From assembly GCA_965279065.1 (NCBI GenBank), contig OZ257134.1:2170001-2234000 (forward strand): 64,000 nucleotides of DNA, written 5' to 3'. Both the position numbers and the translations under genes were made by a program. This document shows positions 8,880 to 17,740 of this stretch, piece by piece. Source of the stretch: JAKAXS01 sp965279065. GTDB lineage: Bacteria; Pseudomonadota; Alphaproteobacteria; Rhizobiales; Hyphomicrobiaceae. The notes under the pieces are model-generated. The model was not told the DNA's origin and did not search any database. It saw only the letters and a program-made list of their open reading frames with translations. The stretch's first letter is position 1, and each line of letters begins with the position of its first letter.

Positions 8880-9889
8880 TTTTTCTCCGCGGCGATCTGG
8901 TCGTAGATGCCATCGCTGGCAAAGTGATCCTTCAGTACTTTAGACCAGGGTCCGAGCAAGGTCTCAACGGAGAAAGTGCTGACGGCGGGAAATTGCGCCT
9001 TGTGCTTCTCCAGCACGGCGGCGTCACGCGGGCGGAAGTTGTGCTTGGCAATGATTTCCTGGGCTTCCGGCGTAAACAGGTAGCTGAGGTAGGCCTCGGC
9101 AACCTTCGTCGTGCCACGCTTGTTCGCCACGCTCTCGACCACGGCTACTGGCGCCGGAGCCTCGATCGTCAATGAGGGATAGATGACATCGAACTGGTCG
9201 GCGCCGACTTCCTGGGCGATGAGGGCTGCTTCGTTCTCGAACGTTACGAGCACGTCGCCCGTGGCCCGCTGCGTGAACGTCGTCGTAGCTCCACGCCCGC
9301 CGCCGTCGAGCACGGGAACGTTCTTGAACAGCGCCTTGACGAAATCGCGTGCGCCCGCCTCCCCACCGGTCTTCTTCAGCGCGTAGCCCCACGCTGCCAG
9401 ATAGGTATACCGCCCATTCCCCGACGTTTTGGGATTGGGTACGATCACGCCGATGCCCGGCTTCGCCAGATCATCCCAGTCCTTGATGCCTTTGGGGTTG
9501 CCCTTGCGCACCAGGAAGATCGACGTTGTGGTATAGGGTGCTGCGCCGTTCGGAAACTTGGTCGCCCAGTCCTTGGCAACCAGCCCGCCGTTCTCGGCCA
9601 GGAAGTCGATGTCCGGCGCCTGGTTCATCGTGATGACGTCGGCCTCCAGGCCCTGCGCCACGGATTGCGCCTGCTTGGACGACCCGCCGTGCGACTGGTT
9701 GACGGTTACAGTGTCGCCCGTGTCCGCCTTGTACTTCGCCGCGAACGCGGGATTGATTTCCTTGTAGAGCTCACGCGAAACGTCATACGAAACGTTAAGG
9801 ATCGTCGTATCGGCCGCCTTCACCGTCAGTGCCGACACGACCAAAAAGGCGAGCGCCAGGCCCGCCCAAGATAGAACTCTCGGGATCAC
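8876..9889 (-). CDS. sbp: Periplasmic sulfate-binding protein
   Basis: This solute receptor captures sulfate in the periplasm and delivers it to CysTWA. The GTG at 9889 is preferred over the TTG at 9901 because GGAGGGGG lies just ahead of it, inside the longer frame. The N-terminus is a signal peptide (a hydrophobic stretch after IPR ending near TVKAA), followed by the mature start LNVSYDVSRELYKEIN. Family hallmarks are NQSHGGSSKQA, PNPKTSGNGRYTYLAAWG and the C-terminal NFRPRD segment. 337 residues is typical. It is first in the operon; a leader with a palindrome and a TATATA box lies upstream. Confidence 0.95.
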   Translation of the reverse strand: MIPRVLSWAGLALAFLVVSALTVKAADTTILNVSYDVSRELYKEINPAFAAKYKADTGDTVTVNQSHGGSSKQAQSVAQGLEADVITMNQAPDIDFLAENGGLVAKDWATKFPNGAAPYTTTSIFLVRKGNPKGIKDWDDLAKPGIGVIVPNPKTSGNGRYTYLAAWGYALKKTGGEAGARDFVKALFKNVPVLDGGGRGATTTFTQRATGDVLVTFENEAALIAQEVGADQFDVIYPSLTIEAPAPVAVVESVANKRGTTKVAEAYLSYLFTPEAQEIIAKHNFRPRDAAVLEKHKAQFPAVSTFSVETLLGPWSKVLKDHFASDGIYDQIAAEKK

Positions 9890-10208
9890 ATCCCCCTCCA
9901 AACGTTATGAGCTCACGTAGTCCGGCCCGGAACGTATGGTAGCTGGCTCCTCCCGCGGAACCAAGAAGTTCCGATTTCTATATACGACCAGAGCATAAGC
10001 GTTTTTTTCATTAAAATCAGTCGATTAACCGCATCATGACAAGGGTCCGCGCCGGCAGTCAGACCAGCGTCGCTTGCCATCGTGCCGTTAGACAGCATTT
10101 GAAATAATTGGGTAATTTACGATTCCTTGGCACCGGTTGCGTATCTTATGGCCTCGGGCCGCCATGCGGTGACCACCTCGATGTCGCTTGCCAAGAGAAC
10201 TACGTCTG
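9890..10208. promoter_or_regulatory. Divergent intergenic region: sulfate-operon leader and c-di-GMP gene upstream
   Basis: This 319-nt gap separates the leftward sulfate operon from the rightward MHYT-GGDEF-EAL gene and holds no gene. It is AT-rich around 9974-10025. On the minus strand a TATATA hexamer at 9979-9984 could be the -10 of the sulfate operon, with no good -35 box, as expected for a CysB-activated promoter. A perfect 6-bp inverted repeat (CGGAAC/GTTCCG, 9956-9973) lies in the leader, and an A/T-run at about 10001-10016 is a candidate CysB site. No terminator or riboswitch was recognised. Promoter assignment is inference. Confidence 0.4.
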
Positions 10209-12245
10209 ATGCGCGTCCTGTCCTGTCTCGCTACCGAGCATAACCCTTGGTTGGTGCTACTCGCCGCCGGCATCTGCGTATCTGGCAGTTGGGTCGCCTT
10301 CGACCTCGTTCAGCGGGCCCGCGATCGCGACGGGCGGCAAAAGTGGGGCTGGATCTTCATGTCGGCCGTCGCCGGTGGCTCCTCGATCTGGTGCACCCAT
10401 TTCGTGGCGATGCTGGCCTATCACCCCCAGGCTCCGGTTACCTTTGACGCGATCTTGACGCTGATCTCGCTCCTCGTCGCCATCGTCGGTTGTGGAGCCG
10501 GCGTAGCTCTGGCGCTGTCGTCCCGCAACGAGTATTGCCCGGCGATCGGCGGCGGTATCATCGGTGCCAGCGTTGCCGCAATGCATTACTCTGGCATGGC
10601 CGCCTATCGCATCGACGGCTTGGTGACATGGGACATGACCCATGTAGCCGCCTCTTTGGCGCTCGCGGTCGCGATGTCGGCCGCCGCCCTGCACACACTT
10701 CTCAAGGATCCCGGACGGCGCAGTCACGATCTCGCCATACTGCTTTTCGTCGGCGGTATCGTCGGCCTGCACTTCACCGGCATGGCCGCGATCACGGTCC
10801 TGCCGATTGCAACGGGTCAGGCCCTGTTCGATCAAGCCGCTCTCCATGCCATGGCCGTCGCCGTTGCCGGCGTCGGGCTGATCATCGTCGCAGCCGCTGT
10901 CGCCAGCCACCTGATCGATTCCGATGCCAACCTTCAGACCCTCCAGCGTCTGGAATCGCTCGCGCTGAATGATGCGCTGACCGGTTTGCCGAACCGCACC
11001 AGCTTCAACAACCAGATCGCCCAGAAACTCGCGCGCGCTGCCAGCACCGGTCGCAAGGTCGGCGTACTGGGGATTGACCTGGACCGGTTCAAGGAAATCA
11101 ACGATCTGCGTGGACACGACGCCGGCGACACTGCCCTGAAGATCCTCGGCGAGCGCCTGAAAAACCTGCTCGACGACGGCGAGTTCGCAGCCCGCATCGG
11201 CGGCGACGAATTTAGCGCCACGAAGATCTACAGCGATCATGCCGACCTGGTGGAGTTCGTGTCGCGCGTCGAGACGGCCCTGTTCCGCCCGTTGATCATA
11301 GACGGCTTCGAGACCATTACCGGCGCCAGCATCGGCGTCGCCATCTATCCCCAGGACGGCGACACCCACGAGCGACTGATCTGCAACGCGGATCTCGCCA
11401 TGTATCGCGCCAAGGCCGACAGCAACATCAGCGTCTGCTACTACGAACCCAACATGGACGAGATCTCGCGCGACCGCAGCAGTCTCGCCCTCGACCTGCG
11501 CTGCGCCATCGAGCGCAACGAACTCCAACTGCACTATCAGGTCCAGAAGTCGATCGCCAACGGCGAGACCATCGGCTACGAAGTCTTGCTCCGCTGGACC
11601 CACCCGACGCGCGGCAACGTACCCCCGTCCGACTTCATCCCGCTGGCTGAAGAAACCGGTTCAATCATCGCCATCGGCGATTGGGTCCTGCGTAGCGCCT
11701 GCATGGAAGCCGCACGCTGGAGCGAACCGCATCGGATTGCCGTCAACATCTCGCCGGCCCAGCTGACCCACATCGATCTCGCAGCCCGTGTCTTCGAGAT
11801 CCTGTTGGAGACCGATCTGGCGCCGAGCCGCTTGGAACTGGAAATCACCGAAACGACAATCATCCAGGACAAGCAGCGCACCCTGGATCAGCTGCGCCGC
11901 ATTCAGGCCTTCGGCGTGACGGTCGCCATCGACGATTTCGGCACCGGCTACTCCTCGCTCGACACGCTGCGCTCTTTTCCCTTTAACAAGATCAAGCTGG
12001 ACCGCTCGTTCATGGGCGAGTTGCAGCACGACCCGCAGGCCACGGCCATCGTCCGCGCCGTGCTGGCCCTCGGCAAGAGCCTGGACATTCCCGTCCTGGC
12101 TGAAGGCGTCGAGACCACCGATCAACTCGCAGCCCTGAAACGCGAAGGCTGCGACGAAGCTCAAGGCTACCTCCTCGGTCGCCCCGGCACCGTGAGCGAC
12201 GCCGTCAACCTTGCGACCCCCAACAGCAACATCCAAGCCGCCTAG
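10209..12245 (+). CDS. MHYT-GGDEF-EAL cyclic-di-GMP signalling protein
   Basis: This membrane-anchored enzyme can in principle both make and break cyclic-di-GMP. The ATG at 10209 is chosen over the TTG at 10188. The N-terminal ~235 residues form the seven-helix MHYT sensor with its three repeats (WCTHFVAMLAY, MHYSGMAAY, LHFTGMAAI), proposed to bind a metal such as copper and sense small gases. The GGDEF domain has an intact IGGDEF (331-335) but no RxxD inhibitory site ahead of it. The EAL domain has EVL (458-460) for EAL and keeps the other metal and substrate residues (NISPAQL, EITET, DDFGTGYSSL, KLDRSF, EGVET), so phosphodiesterase activity is plausible. 678 residues. It is the last chromosomal gene before the element. 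Confidence 0.93.
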   Translation: MRVLSCLATEHNPWLVLLAAGICVSGSWVAFDLVQRARDRDGRQKWGWIFMSAVAGGSSIWCTHFVAMLAYHPQAPVTFDAILTLISLLVAIVGCGAGVALALSSRNEYCPAIGGGIIGASVAAMHYSGMAAYRIDGLVTWDMTHVAASLALAVAMSAAALHTLLKDPGRRSHDLAILLFVGGIVGLHFTGMAAITVLPIATGQALFDQAALHAMAVAVAGVGLIIVAAAVASHLIDSDANLQTLQRLESLALNDALTGLPNRTSFNNQIAQKLARAASTGRKVGVLGIDLDRFKEINDLRGHDAGDTALKILGERLKNLLDDGEFAARIGGDEFSATKIYSDHADLVEFVSRVETALFRPLIIDGFETITGASIGVAIYPQDGDTHERLICNADLAMYRAKADSNISVCYYEPNMDEISRDRSSLALDLRCAIERNELQLHYQVQKSIANGETIGYEVLLRWTHPTRGNVPPSDFIPLAEETGSIIAIGDWVLRSACMEAARWSEPHRIAVNISPAQLTHIDLAARVFEILLETDLAPSRLELEITETTIIQDKQRTLDQLRRIQAFGVTVAIDDFGTGYSSLDTLRSFPFNKIKLDRSFMGELQHDPQATAIVRAVLALGKSLDIPVLAEGVETTDQLAALKREGCDEAQGYLLGRPGTVSDAVNLATPNSNIQAA

Positions 12246-12325
12246 GTCTACTCGTCCGAGCAGTCAGCTACCCGTCCGATGCGCATGCATCGAACCGCCA
12301 ACGACTATTGTTGAATCGAATTGAT

Positions 12326-12360
12326 TGGTCGGAGCGAGAGGATTTGAACCTCCGACCCCC
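12326..12360 (-). repeat. Left attachment site: 3' fragment of tRNA-Pro
   Basis: Read on the minus strand this is the T-arm (GGAGG-TTCAAAT-CCTCT), acceptor 3' strand CGCTCCG, discriminator A and CCA of a tRNA, best fitting tRNA-Pro. The matching 5' acceptor strand CGGAGCG is not found on the 5' side of the fragment (to the right), so it is not a whole tRNA. A 3'-end tRNA fragment beside an integrase gene is the classical direct repeat left by site-specific insertion. Confidence 0.8.
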
Positions 12361-12592
12361 AGTCCCCCAGGGATAGGAGGTACGTTTTCGCGGCTCCACC
12401 AGGTTCATCCTGGTTCAGACGAGGGGCGCCCAAATGATCAATCCCGTGCGAAAAAATGAGAACACCGGCGAACCTGCCGGAACACTGAATAACCGTAACG
12501 CTGAGACACCAGTGAGACACGGACTTGCCTTGAAAAAGTCATGTCTCAATTTCCAACATTATGCTTGTAACTCAACTAGATAGACCGCGCAT

Positions 12593-13903
12593 ATGTGGTC
12601 TGGGGGTCAAGCAGTCTCTTGGAACTGGGGTCTCAAGTTCATGCCAAGTCTGGATCCGCGCGGCCGCGCGATCGCTCGGGCGATCAACGGTCCGCGCGCC
12701 ACGTATGCGATCGAGCGCCACGATCGTCTCTATCTCGACGTCCGCGGAGGGGGACGCGCCGCCTGGCGGATTCGCTACCGTCCCAAGCCAAACGCCAACC
12801 AGCGCTGGTTCACGCTCTCCGAAGACGCCCGCAACGCGGACTTCAACAAGATCGCGCAGAGGGCGGGCGAGCTGCTCACCGCGCTGCAGTTGCACGGCAT
12901 CGATCCTCAAGTCGAACAGAAGAAGGGGTCAGCACCGCAACGCGTCCTGAAGGATTGCTTCAAGTTATGGCTCGATCACACTGGCAAGCGTCGTGGCCGC
13001 CCCCTCAGCCCGAGAACGCGCGCTGCATACGAGTCTCTGTTCGAGATGCATATAGAGCCCCACTTGGGAAAATGGCCGTTGTCTGAAATCGATCGGGCGA
13101 CCATCGAGCAGGCATTGGCAAAGGTGAAAGCAGTCGCGACCAATGCCGAGAAGGGCTACCGCGGCCTTCAGGCGACCAAGGTCCTGAAGGTCCTGTCGAG
13201 CATCTATGAGTGGTGCATGGACCAGGAATGGATCGATCGCAATCCGTGCCGCGGGATCGACAAACCGGTACCGATTGCTCATCCAAACGGCAAGCAGTCG
13301 CGCCCTCCGTCCAATTCAGAGCTACGCCAGCTGTGGAACGAAGGCCCCAATGTGATGTCGCCGGCGCAGACGCGTGTGATGCGACTGGCCATTCTCATCG
13401 GCCGTCGCATCAGCGAGATCACCGGGGCAGAACGTGAGGACGCAAAGCTTGATAGCGTGATTCCGTGTCTGTTCATCCCGGCCCAGCGCGAAGGCAACAA
13501 GCCAAAAGTCGATGATGCCGTGCCTCTGCCGCCGCTGGCGCTATCAATCATTAAGGAGGCACTTGCCGCATCGAAGCCCGGCGAGCCGCTCTTCGTAGGG
13601 GCCGCCACACGATGGACGACTTCAAAGGTACTGACCACAACACGGCGGGCCTGGAAGTGGCCGGATCCGCCGGTGCGCTTCCATGACTTTCGCAGGCTAA
13701 TTAATGATCAGATGGCCGCTCTCGGCGTCCCCACCGAGTTGCGCAGCCGAACGCTACATCATACCGGCGACTTGCAGCAGCTCGCGAATACGGTTTACTC
13801 GGCCTATGATTTTCTGCCGGAACGCCAGCGCGCACTACGGCTGTGGGAAGACCGGCTCTTGGAGATTGTGACCAACCGGGCACCCGCAGGTCTGCGGTGG
13901 TAA
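12593..13903 (+). CDS. int: Tyrosine-family site-specific integrase
   Basis: This recombinase inserts and excises the element at the tRNA-Pro 3' end. 436 residues from ATG 12593; an internal ATG at 12641 (MPSLDPRG) is also possible, and neither has a strong ribosome site. An N-terminal arm-binding region (RLYLDVRGGGRAAWRIRY) is followed by a core-binding SAM-like domain (about residues 115-230) and the catalytic domain. Catalytic residues visible: Arg in LIGRRISEI, the HxxR box HDFRR, the second His in LHHTGD and the nucleophile Tyr in VYSAYDF. It is transcribed away from the attachment site 233 nt upstream. It appears intact. Confidence 0.92.
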   Translation: MWSGGQAVSWNWGLKFMPSLDPRGRAIARAINGPRATYAIERHDRLYLDVRGGGRAAWRIRYRPKPNANQRWFTLSEDARNADFNKIAQRAGELLTALQLHGIDPQVEQKKGSAPQRVLKDCFKLWLDHTGKRRGRPLSPRTRAAYESLFEMHIEPHLGKWPLSEIDRATIEQALAKVKAVATNAEKGYRGLQATKVLKVLSSIYEWCMDQEWIDRNPCRGIDKPVPIAHPNGKQSRPPSNSELRQLWNEGPNVMSPAQTRVMRLAILIGRRISEITGAEREDAKLDSVIPCLFIPAQREGNKPKVDDAVPLPPLALSIIKEALAASKPGEPLFVGAATRWTTSKVLTTTRRAWKWPDPPVRFHDFRRLINDQMAALGVPTELRSRTLHHTGDLQQLANTVYSAYDFLPERQRALRLWEDRLLEIVTNRAPAGLRW

Positions 13904-14072
13904 CCCATTCAGTAACGTGTGCCTACCATGCAGTCCTTGCTCGTGGGGCTGCCGCACTCATCGCGACCGACGTGATTCAATTGGCATGCCCGCGTATTAC
14001 ACAGCCACAAGTAGTGACACGGTGCGGGAGCAAAAAATTGGGCTATAGTCATCCCAAATCCATGGGGGCGAA

Positions 14073-16457
14073 ATGGAGGGATGGCTTATCATACTGGGGG
14101 TCGGCTTTCTGATCTGGCACCTGTTCGGTCGCCGGAAGACATCACACACACCCAAGGCGCCAGTCGCGGCCGCAGCGCCCTCCGTCCGAGACAATCGTCC
14201 CCAGCCTTTGATGCCGGTGGCGAAAGCCCGACGAAGTCATTCTGCGCAATCAACTTCCAAACCTCGACGCGTTGCATGGGTCCCAGCCGGCCAATCGACG
14301 GAAATCTCACAATTTCAGATACCTGGACTCGTCTACGTCGGGACGCCGGGGCATCGGCAGAACTACGACCGAAACACCGCCCACATTCTTGATCCCTCTC
14401 GTTCTGTCCGGACATCACGGCCCGATGTCGAAGGGGAGACGATGTATTACTGGCCCCACTACGCGCAAATCAGTCCAGAAGCGCGTCTGGCGCACCTGCA
14501 GTGGCAGTCAACAGGGCGCCGCGACCCGAGGTTCGGCATCGGTCACGTATTCCTCTTCTTTTACGGTCTCGAGCATCGGCTGTTCGTTGATAAAGATCTC
14601 GCAGACTTGCCGGCCATCGAGAACGAAGTCACGCAACTTCTCGCAGTCTACGGTGCAAACCATTCTTTCAAGAGCTACGCTGAGAATCTTTTGGCTGCGG
14701 CTCGCATCATGTCGCAGCGGGTGCCCTCGAATCCGGCTCTTATCCTCACCAGCGCGGCTAACCATTCGTTGAGTTTGGATTTCCGCGTGGCGCTGGCAAG
14801 GAGATTGAACGAAGGCCCTCTGGACGGACCGTGGCTTCTGGGCTGGTATCTAAGACATCCCGAAAAATCATTAAGAACGCCGGCCACCCGCTGTTTTGCA
14901 GAATTCAAAGCCTTATTCCTCGCAAGGTTCGCCGAGCAATATCCAAAAGGACTTCATGTCAGGAAATCCTCTCGCCGCCTTGACCTTCAGTATCAATCGG
15001 CAAGTGGGGCCTTCACCAGAGATTTGTCGGAATGGGCGCCCGGGCTCTCCGATCCGTTTTCGACGACAGCACCAATAAAGGTTGCTGGTGAGCTCGCCAT
15101 CGAATGCTCCGATGCGTTGGATGCTTACAGCAGGCATGTGGGTCGAAATCCAGAGTCGGCGGCCAGCATCGGGTCGCGCATGTTGCTGCCAGCTGAGCTG
15201 CGGCTTTCGTTAGCCTCAGAGCCCGGCGTTCAAGACGTCAAGCACGCCTTAGCTCGGCTGCTCACACAAAACATCGCGCAAGTGCCCTTGATAGAGCTTC
15301 TCAAGCTGATGACGTTGCCGGCCGAGCCGGACAAGAAAATCTCATCAGCTATTGCCGCGCGACTTTCTGATGCCTTGGCGAGTCTCGACGTGGGCATGGA
15401 GCCCGATGTCCGCTTCGGTGGAAGGCTGCCCGCACCGAGTACAGCTGTAACGATTTTCAAAACGCCAGGCGGCGCCAAAATCGATCCTGCTCGAGCAGAA
15501 CTTGCCGCAGCCCGTGTGCTGGTTGAAGTTGCGGTTCTCGCCGCGTCTGTTGAGGGAAACGATGAAAGGGCCGGACTGCGATCCGTGCTTGGGGATGTCG
15601 AGAACCTACCCAATTTAACGCCGACGGAACGATTGAGATTGTTGGCGTATGTCTTTCACTTGAGCCGTGAGGAGGATGCTCGGGCAGCCGGATGGCAACG
15701 GCTTGCAGCACGGCCACTGGACGAACGGGAGCGTATTGCTCAAGTAGCCGTGGGCGCGTTGACGGCAGACGGGCGCATTGAAGCGACCGAGATCAAGTTT
15801 GCCGAGAAGCTATACCGCGCCCTCGGCATTCCCTCGCAACGGCTTTACACAGACCTGCACAAGCACATCGGCGACGAGCCGAGGATGGTTTCTCCGGCGG
15901 ACTTGAACGGTGGGGGCGTTGCCATACCCGATCGTCCCAGGACGGCACCCGAGCCGCAACCGTCGCGCAGCAACGGGCGCGCTCTGCCAATCCTGGCCGA
16001 CGAGGGAAATCAAACTACCGCTGCGCCGGCGCCTAAGATCATTCCCCCGCCGTCACGTTCGGAGCAGGTGATCGTCAACAAGAAGCGCCTACACCGCACT
16101 CGTCACGAGACGGCTCAGGTGCGCAACATCCTGAATGAGATTTACGCAGCTGATGACGTCGATTCGCCGAGCAATGCACCTGTCAGCGTTGAGGCTGAAT
16201 CACCGCGCCGATTCCACGGGCTTGACCGCGGTCACGAGGAGTTGGTCGTGCTTTTTCTAGAAGGTGACGGCCAGGTCGAGAGGACGGATTTTGAGAACCA
16301 GGCCAAACGCCTCGGGCTGTTTACCGACGGTGCTTTGGAAACCATCAACGATTGGTCGTTCGGCCATTTTGAAGAACCGCTCGTCGAAGACGGCGATCCT
16401 ATGATGATACCGCCACGCCTATTCAACCAACTCAAAGAGATGACGTTGCCATCATGA
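14073..16457 (+). CDS. Membrane-anchored TerB-N / TerB-domain protein
   Basis: 794 residues. One transmembrane helix at about residues 4-18 (WLIILGVGFLIWHLF) is followed by a charged linker and a TerB-N domain, recognised from the FGIGHVFLFFYGLEHRLF segment. A TerB-like helical domain (around residues 495-600, with LRLLAYVFHLSREED and the acidic DGRIEATE motif) comes next, and the C-terminus looks like TerB-C (LFLEGDGQVERTDFENQAK). TerB proteins are helical metal-binding scaffolds; TerB-N/TerB-C forms have been linked by comparative genomics to DNA-processing operons with helicases and P-loop ATPases. A TATAGT hexamer at 14044-14049 may be the -10. The stop overlaps the next gene by 4 nt. It probably anchors the complex to the membrane (inference). 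Confidence 0.8.
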   Translation: MEGWLIILGVGFLIWHLFGRRKTSHTPKAPVAAAAPSVRDNRPQPLMPVAKARRSHSAQSTSKPRRVAWVPAGQSTEISQFQIPGLVYVGTPGHRQNYDRNTAHILDPSRSVRTSRPDVEGETMYYWPHYAQISPEARLAHLQWQSTGRRDPRFGIGHVFLFFYGLEHRLFVDKDLADLPAIENEVTQLLAVYGANHSFKSYAENLLAAARIMSQRVPSNPALILTSAANHSLSLDFRVALARRLNEGPLDGPWLLGWYLRHPEKSLRTPATRCFAEFKALFLARFAEQYPKGLHVRKSSRRLDLQYQSASGAFTRDLSEWAPGLSDPFSTTAPIKVAGELAIECSDALDAYSRHVGRNPESAASIGSRMLLPAELRLSLASEPGVQDVKHALARLLTQNIAQVPLIELLKLMTLPAEPDKKISSAIAARLSDALASLDVGMEPDVRFGGRLPAPSTAVTIFKTPGGAKIDPARAELAAARVLVEVAVLAASVEGNDERAGLRSVLGDVENLPNLTPTERLRLLAYVFHLSREEDARAAGWQRLAARPLDERERIAQVAVGALTADGRIEATEIKFAEKLYRALGIPSQRLYTDLHKHIGDEPRMVSPADLNGGGVAIPDRPRTAPEPQPSRSNGRALPILADEGNQTTAAPAPKIIPPPSRSEQVIVNKKRLHRTRHETAQVRNILNEIYAADDVDSPSNAPVSVEAESPRRFHGLDRGHEELVVLFLEGDGQVERTDFENQAKRLGLFTDGALETINDWSFGHFEEPLVEDGDPMMIPPRLFNQLKEMTLPS

Positions 16458-17740
16458 CCATTTCCATTCGGCCCCGCGACCGTGACACCATCATCCAAGC
16501 TCTCAGCGCCGGCGTTGTGCCGCGCGTGGGTTTGCAGCACATCCAGGTCGGCCGTGTCAGCGAGGTCAAAGCGGCCATTCAGGACATTGACCGGATTGCC
16601 GACAAGGGCGGCGCATTCCGCGTCGTGATTGGGCCCTATGGCGCGGGCAAGACGTTTTACCTCAATCTCGTTCGATCCCTCGCCCTTGAAAAGCGACTGG
16701 TCACCATGCAGGTCGACCTCGCCCCAGACAGGAGGCTCCACGCGTCGGGCGGACAAGCGCGAAATCTGTATCAGGAAGCGGTGCGAACCATGGCGACACG
16801 CGCCAAGCCCGAAGGTGGCGCTTTGCAAAACGTCGTCGAGCGCTTGATCGGAGACGCCAACCAGGCTTCAGCTCAGGCGGGTAAATCTGCAGAAGTGATC
16901 ATCCAAGAACGCCTGGCCCCGCTTCGCGATTACAATGGCGGTTTTGATTTCGTCACCGTCGTTTCCGCGTTTTGCCGAGGCCATGCCGAAGGCAACGAGC
17001 AGCTGAAATCCGACGCGGTGCGCTGGCTCCGCGGCGAGTTCACGACCAAAACCGACGCGCAGCGGGCCTTGGGTGTTAGGACCATCGTGGGTGACGATAC
17101 GGTCTACGACCACCTGAAGCTCCTGTCGGGCTTTGTGCAGGCTGCCGGCTACGCTGGGCTGTTTGTCATCCTCGATGAGATGGTCAATCTCTACAAAATG
17201 CAGCACAGCGTCTCGCGCCAACAGAACTACGAACAGATCCTCCGCATCCTCAACGACGTCCTTCAGGGCGACGTGAAAGGGCTTGGGTTCTATCTTGGCG
17301 GAACGCCGGAGTTCCTCATGGACACCCGGCGCGGACTCTACAGCTACGCCGCGCTGCAATCCCGTCTTGCGGAAAATCCTTTTAGCAGCGATGGCCGCGT
17401 CGATTTTTCCGGCCCGGTCCTTCGGCTTGCAAATCTAACCCCCGAAGACCTGCACGTTCTCCTCGAGAACGTGCGCCGCGTTTTCGCATCCGGTGATGAT
17501 ACCAAGAACCTCGTTCCCGACGAGGCCATCGAGGCCTTCATGGCTCACTGCAACAAGCACATCGGCGACGCGTATTTCCAGACTCCGCGCAATTCGGTTC
17601 GGGCGTTCGTTCAAATGCTTTCGACGCTCGAGCAAAACCCATCTACCGCGTGGTCCGAACTCATTGCCGGGACATCGCTCGAAACGGATACGGAGCTAGC
17701 GGGGGACGGAGACGATGAGCTCACATCCTTCCAACTCTGA
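16454..17740 (+). CDS. BrxD-like P-loop ATPase (DUF2791 type)
   Basis: 428 residues. Walker A is GPYGAGKTF in VVIGPYGAGKTFYLNLVRSLA (near residue 60) and Walker B is LFVILDEMVNLYK. The surrounding pattern (RQQNYEQILRILNDVLQGDVKGLGFYLGGTPEFLMDTRRGLYSYAALQSRL, cited here in part as GTPEFLMD) is that of the DUF2791 family, which includes BrxD of BREX type 2. The family is thought to act with a DNA helicase. It is coupled by ATGA overlap to the TerB gene and overlaps the helicase gene by 26 nt, so the three are one unit. No BREX methyltransferase (PglX) or phosphatase (PglZ) is present. Confidence 0.85.
   Translation: MTISIRPRDRDTIIQALSAGVVPRVGLQHIQVGRVSEVKAAIQDIDRIADKGGAFRVVIGPYGAGKTFYLNLVRSLALEKRLVTMQVDLAPDRRLHASGGQARNLYQEAVRTMATRAKPEGGALQNVVERLIGDANQASAQAGKSAEVIIQERLAPLRDYNGGFDFVTVVSAFCRGHAEGNEQLKSDAVRWLRGEFTTKTDAQRALGVRTIVGDDTVYDHLKLLSGFVQAAGYAGLFVILDEMVNLYKMQHSVSRQQNYEQILRILNDVLQGDVKGLGFYLGGTPEFLMDTRRGLYSYAALQSRLAENPFSSDGRVDFSGPVLRLANLTPEDLHVLLENVRRVFASGDDTKNLVPDEAIEAFMAHCNKHIGDAYFQTPRNSVRAFVQMLSTLEQNPSTAWSELIAGTSLETDTELAGDGDDELTSFQL

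Noticed and set aside
10257..11603. 448-codon minus-strand frame inside the MHYT-GGDEF-EAL gene
   Set aside because: It is a shadow of a well-conserved gene; no ribosome site, low-complexity composition.
12326..12420. Complete tRNA gene on the minus strand
   Set aside because: Only the T-arm and 3' acceptor strand fit; no D-arm or 5' acceptor partner.
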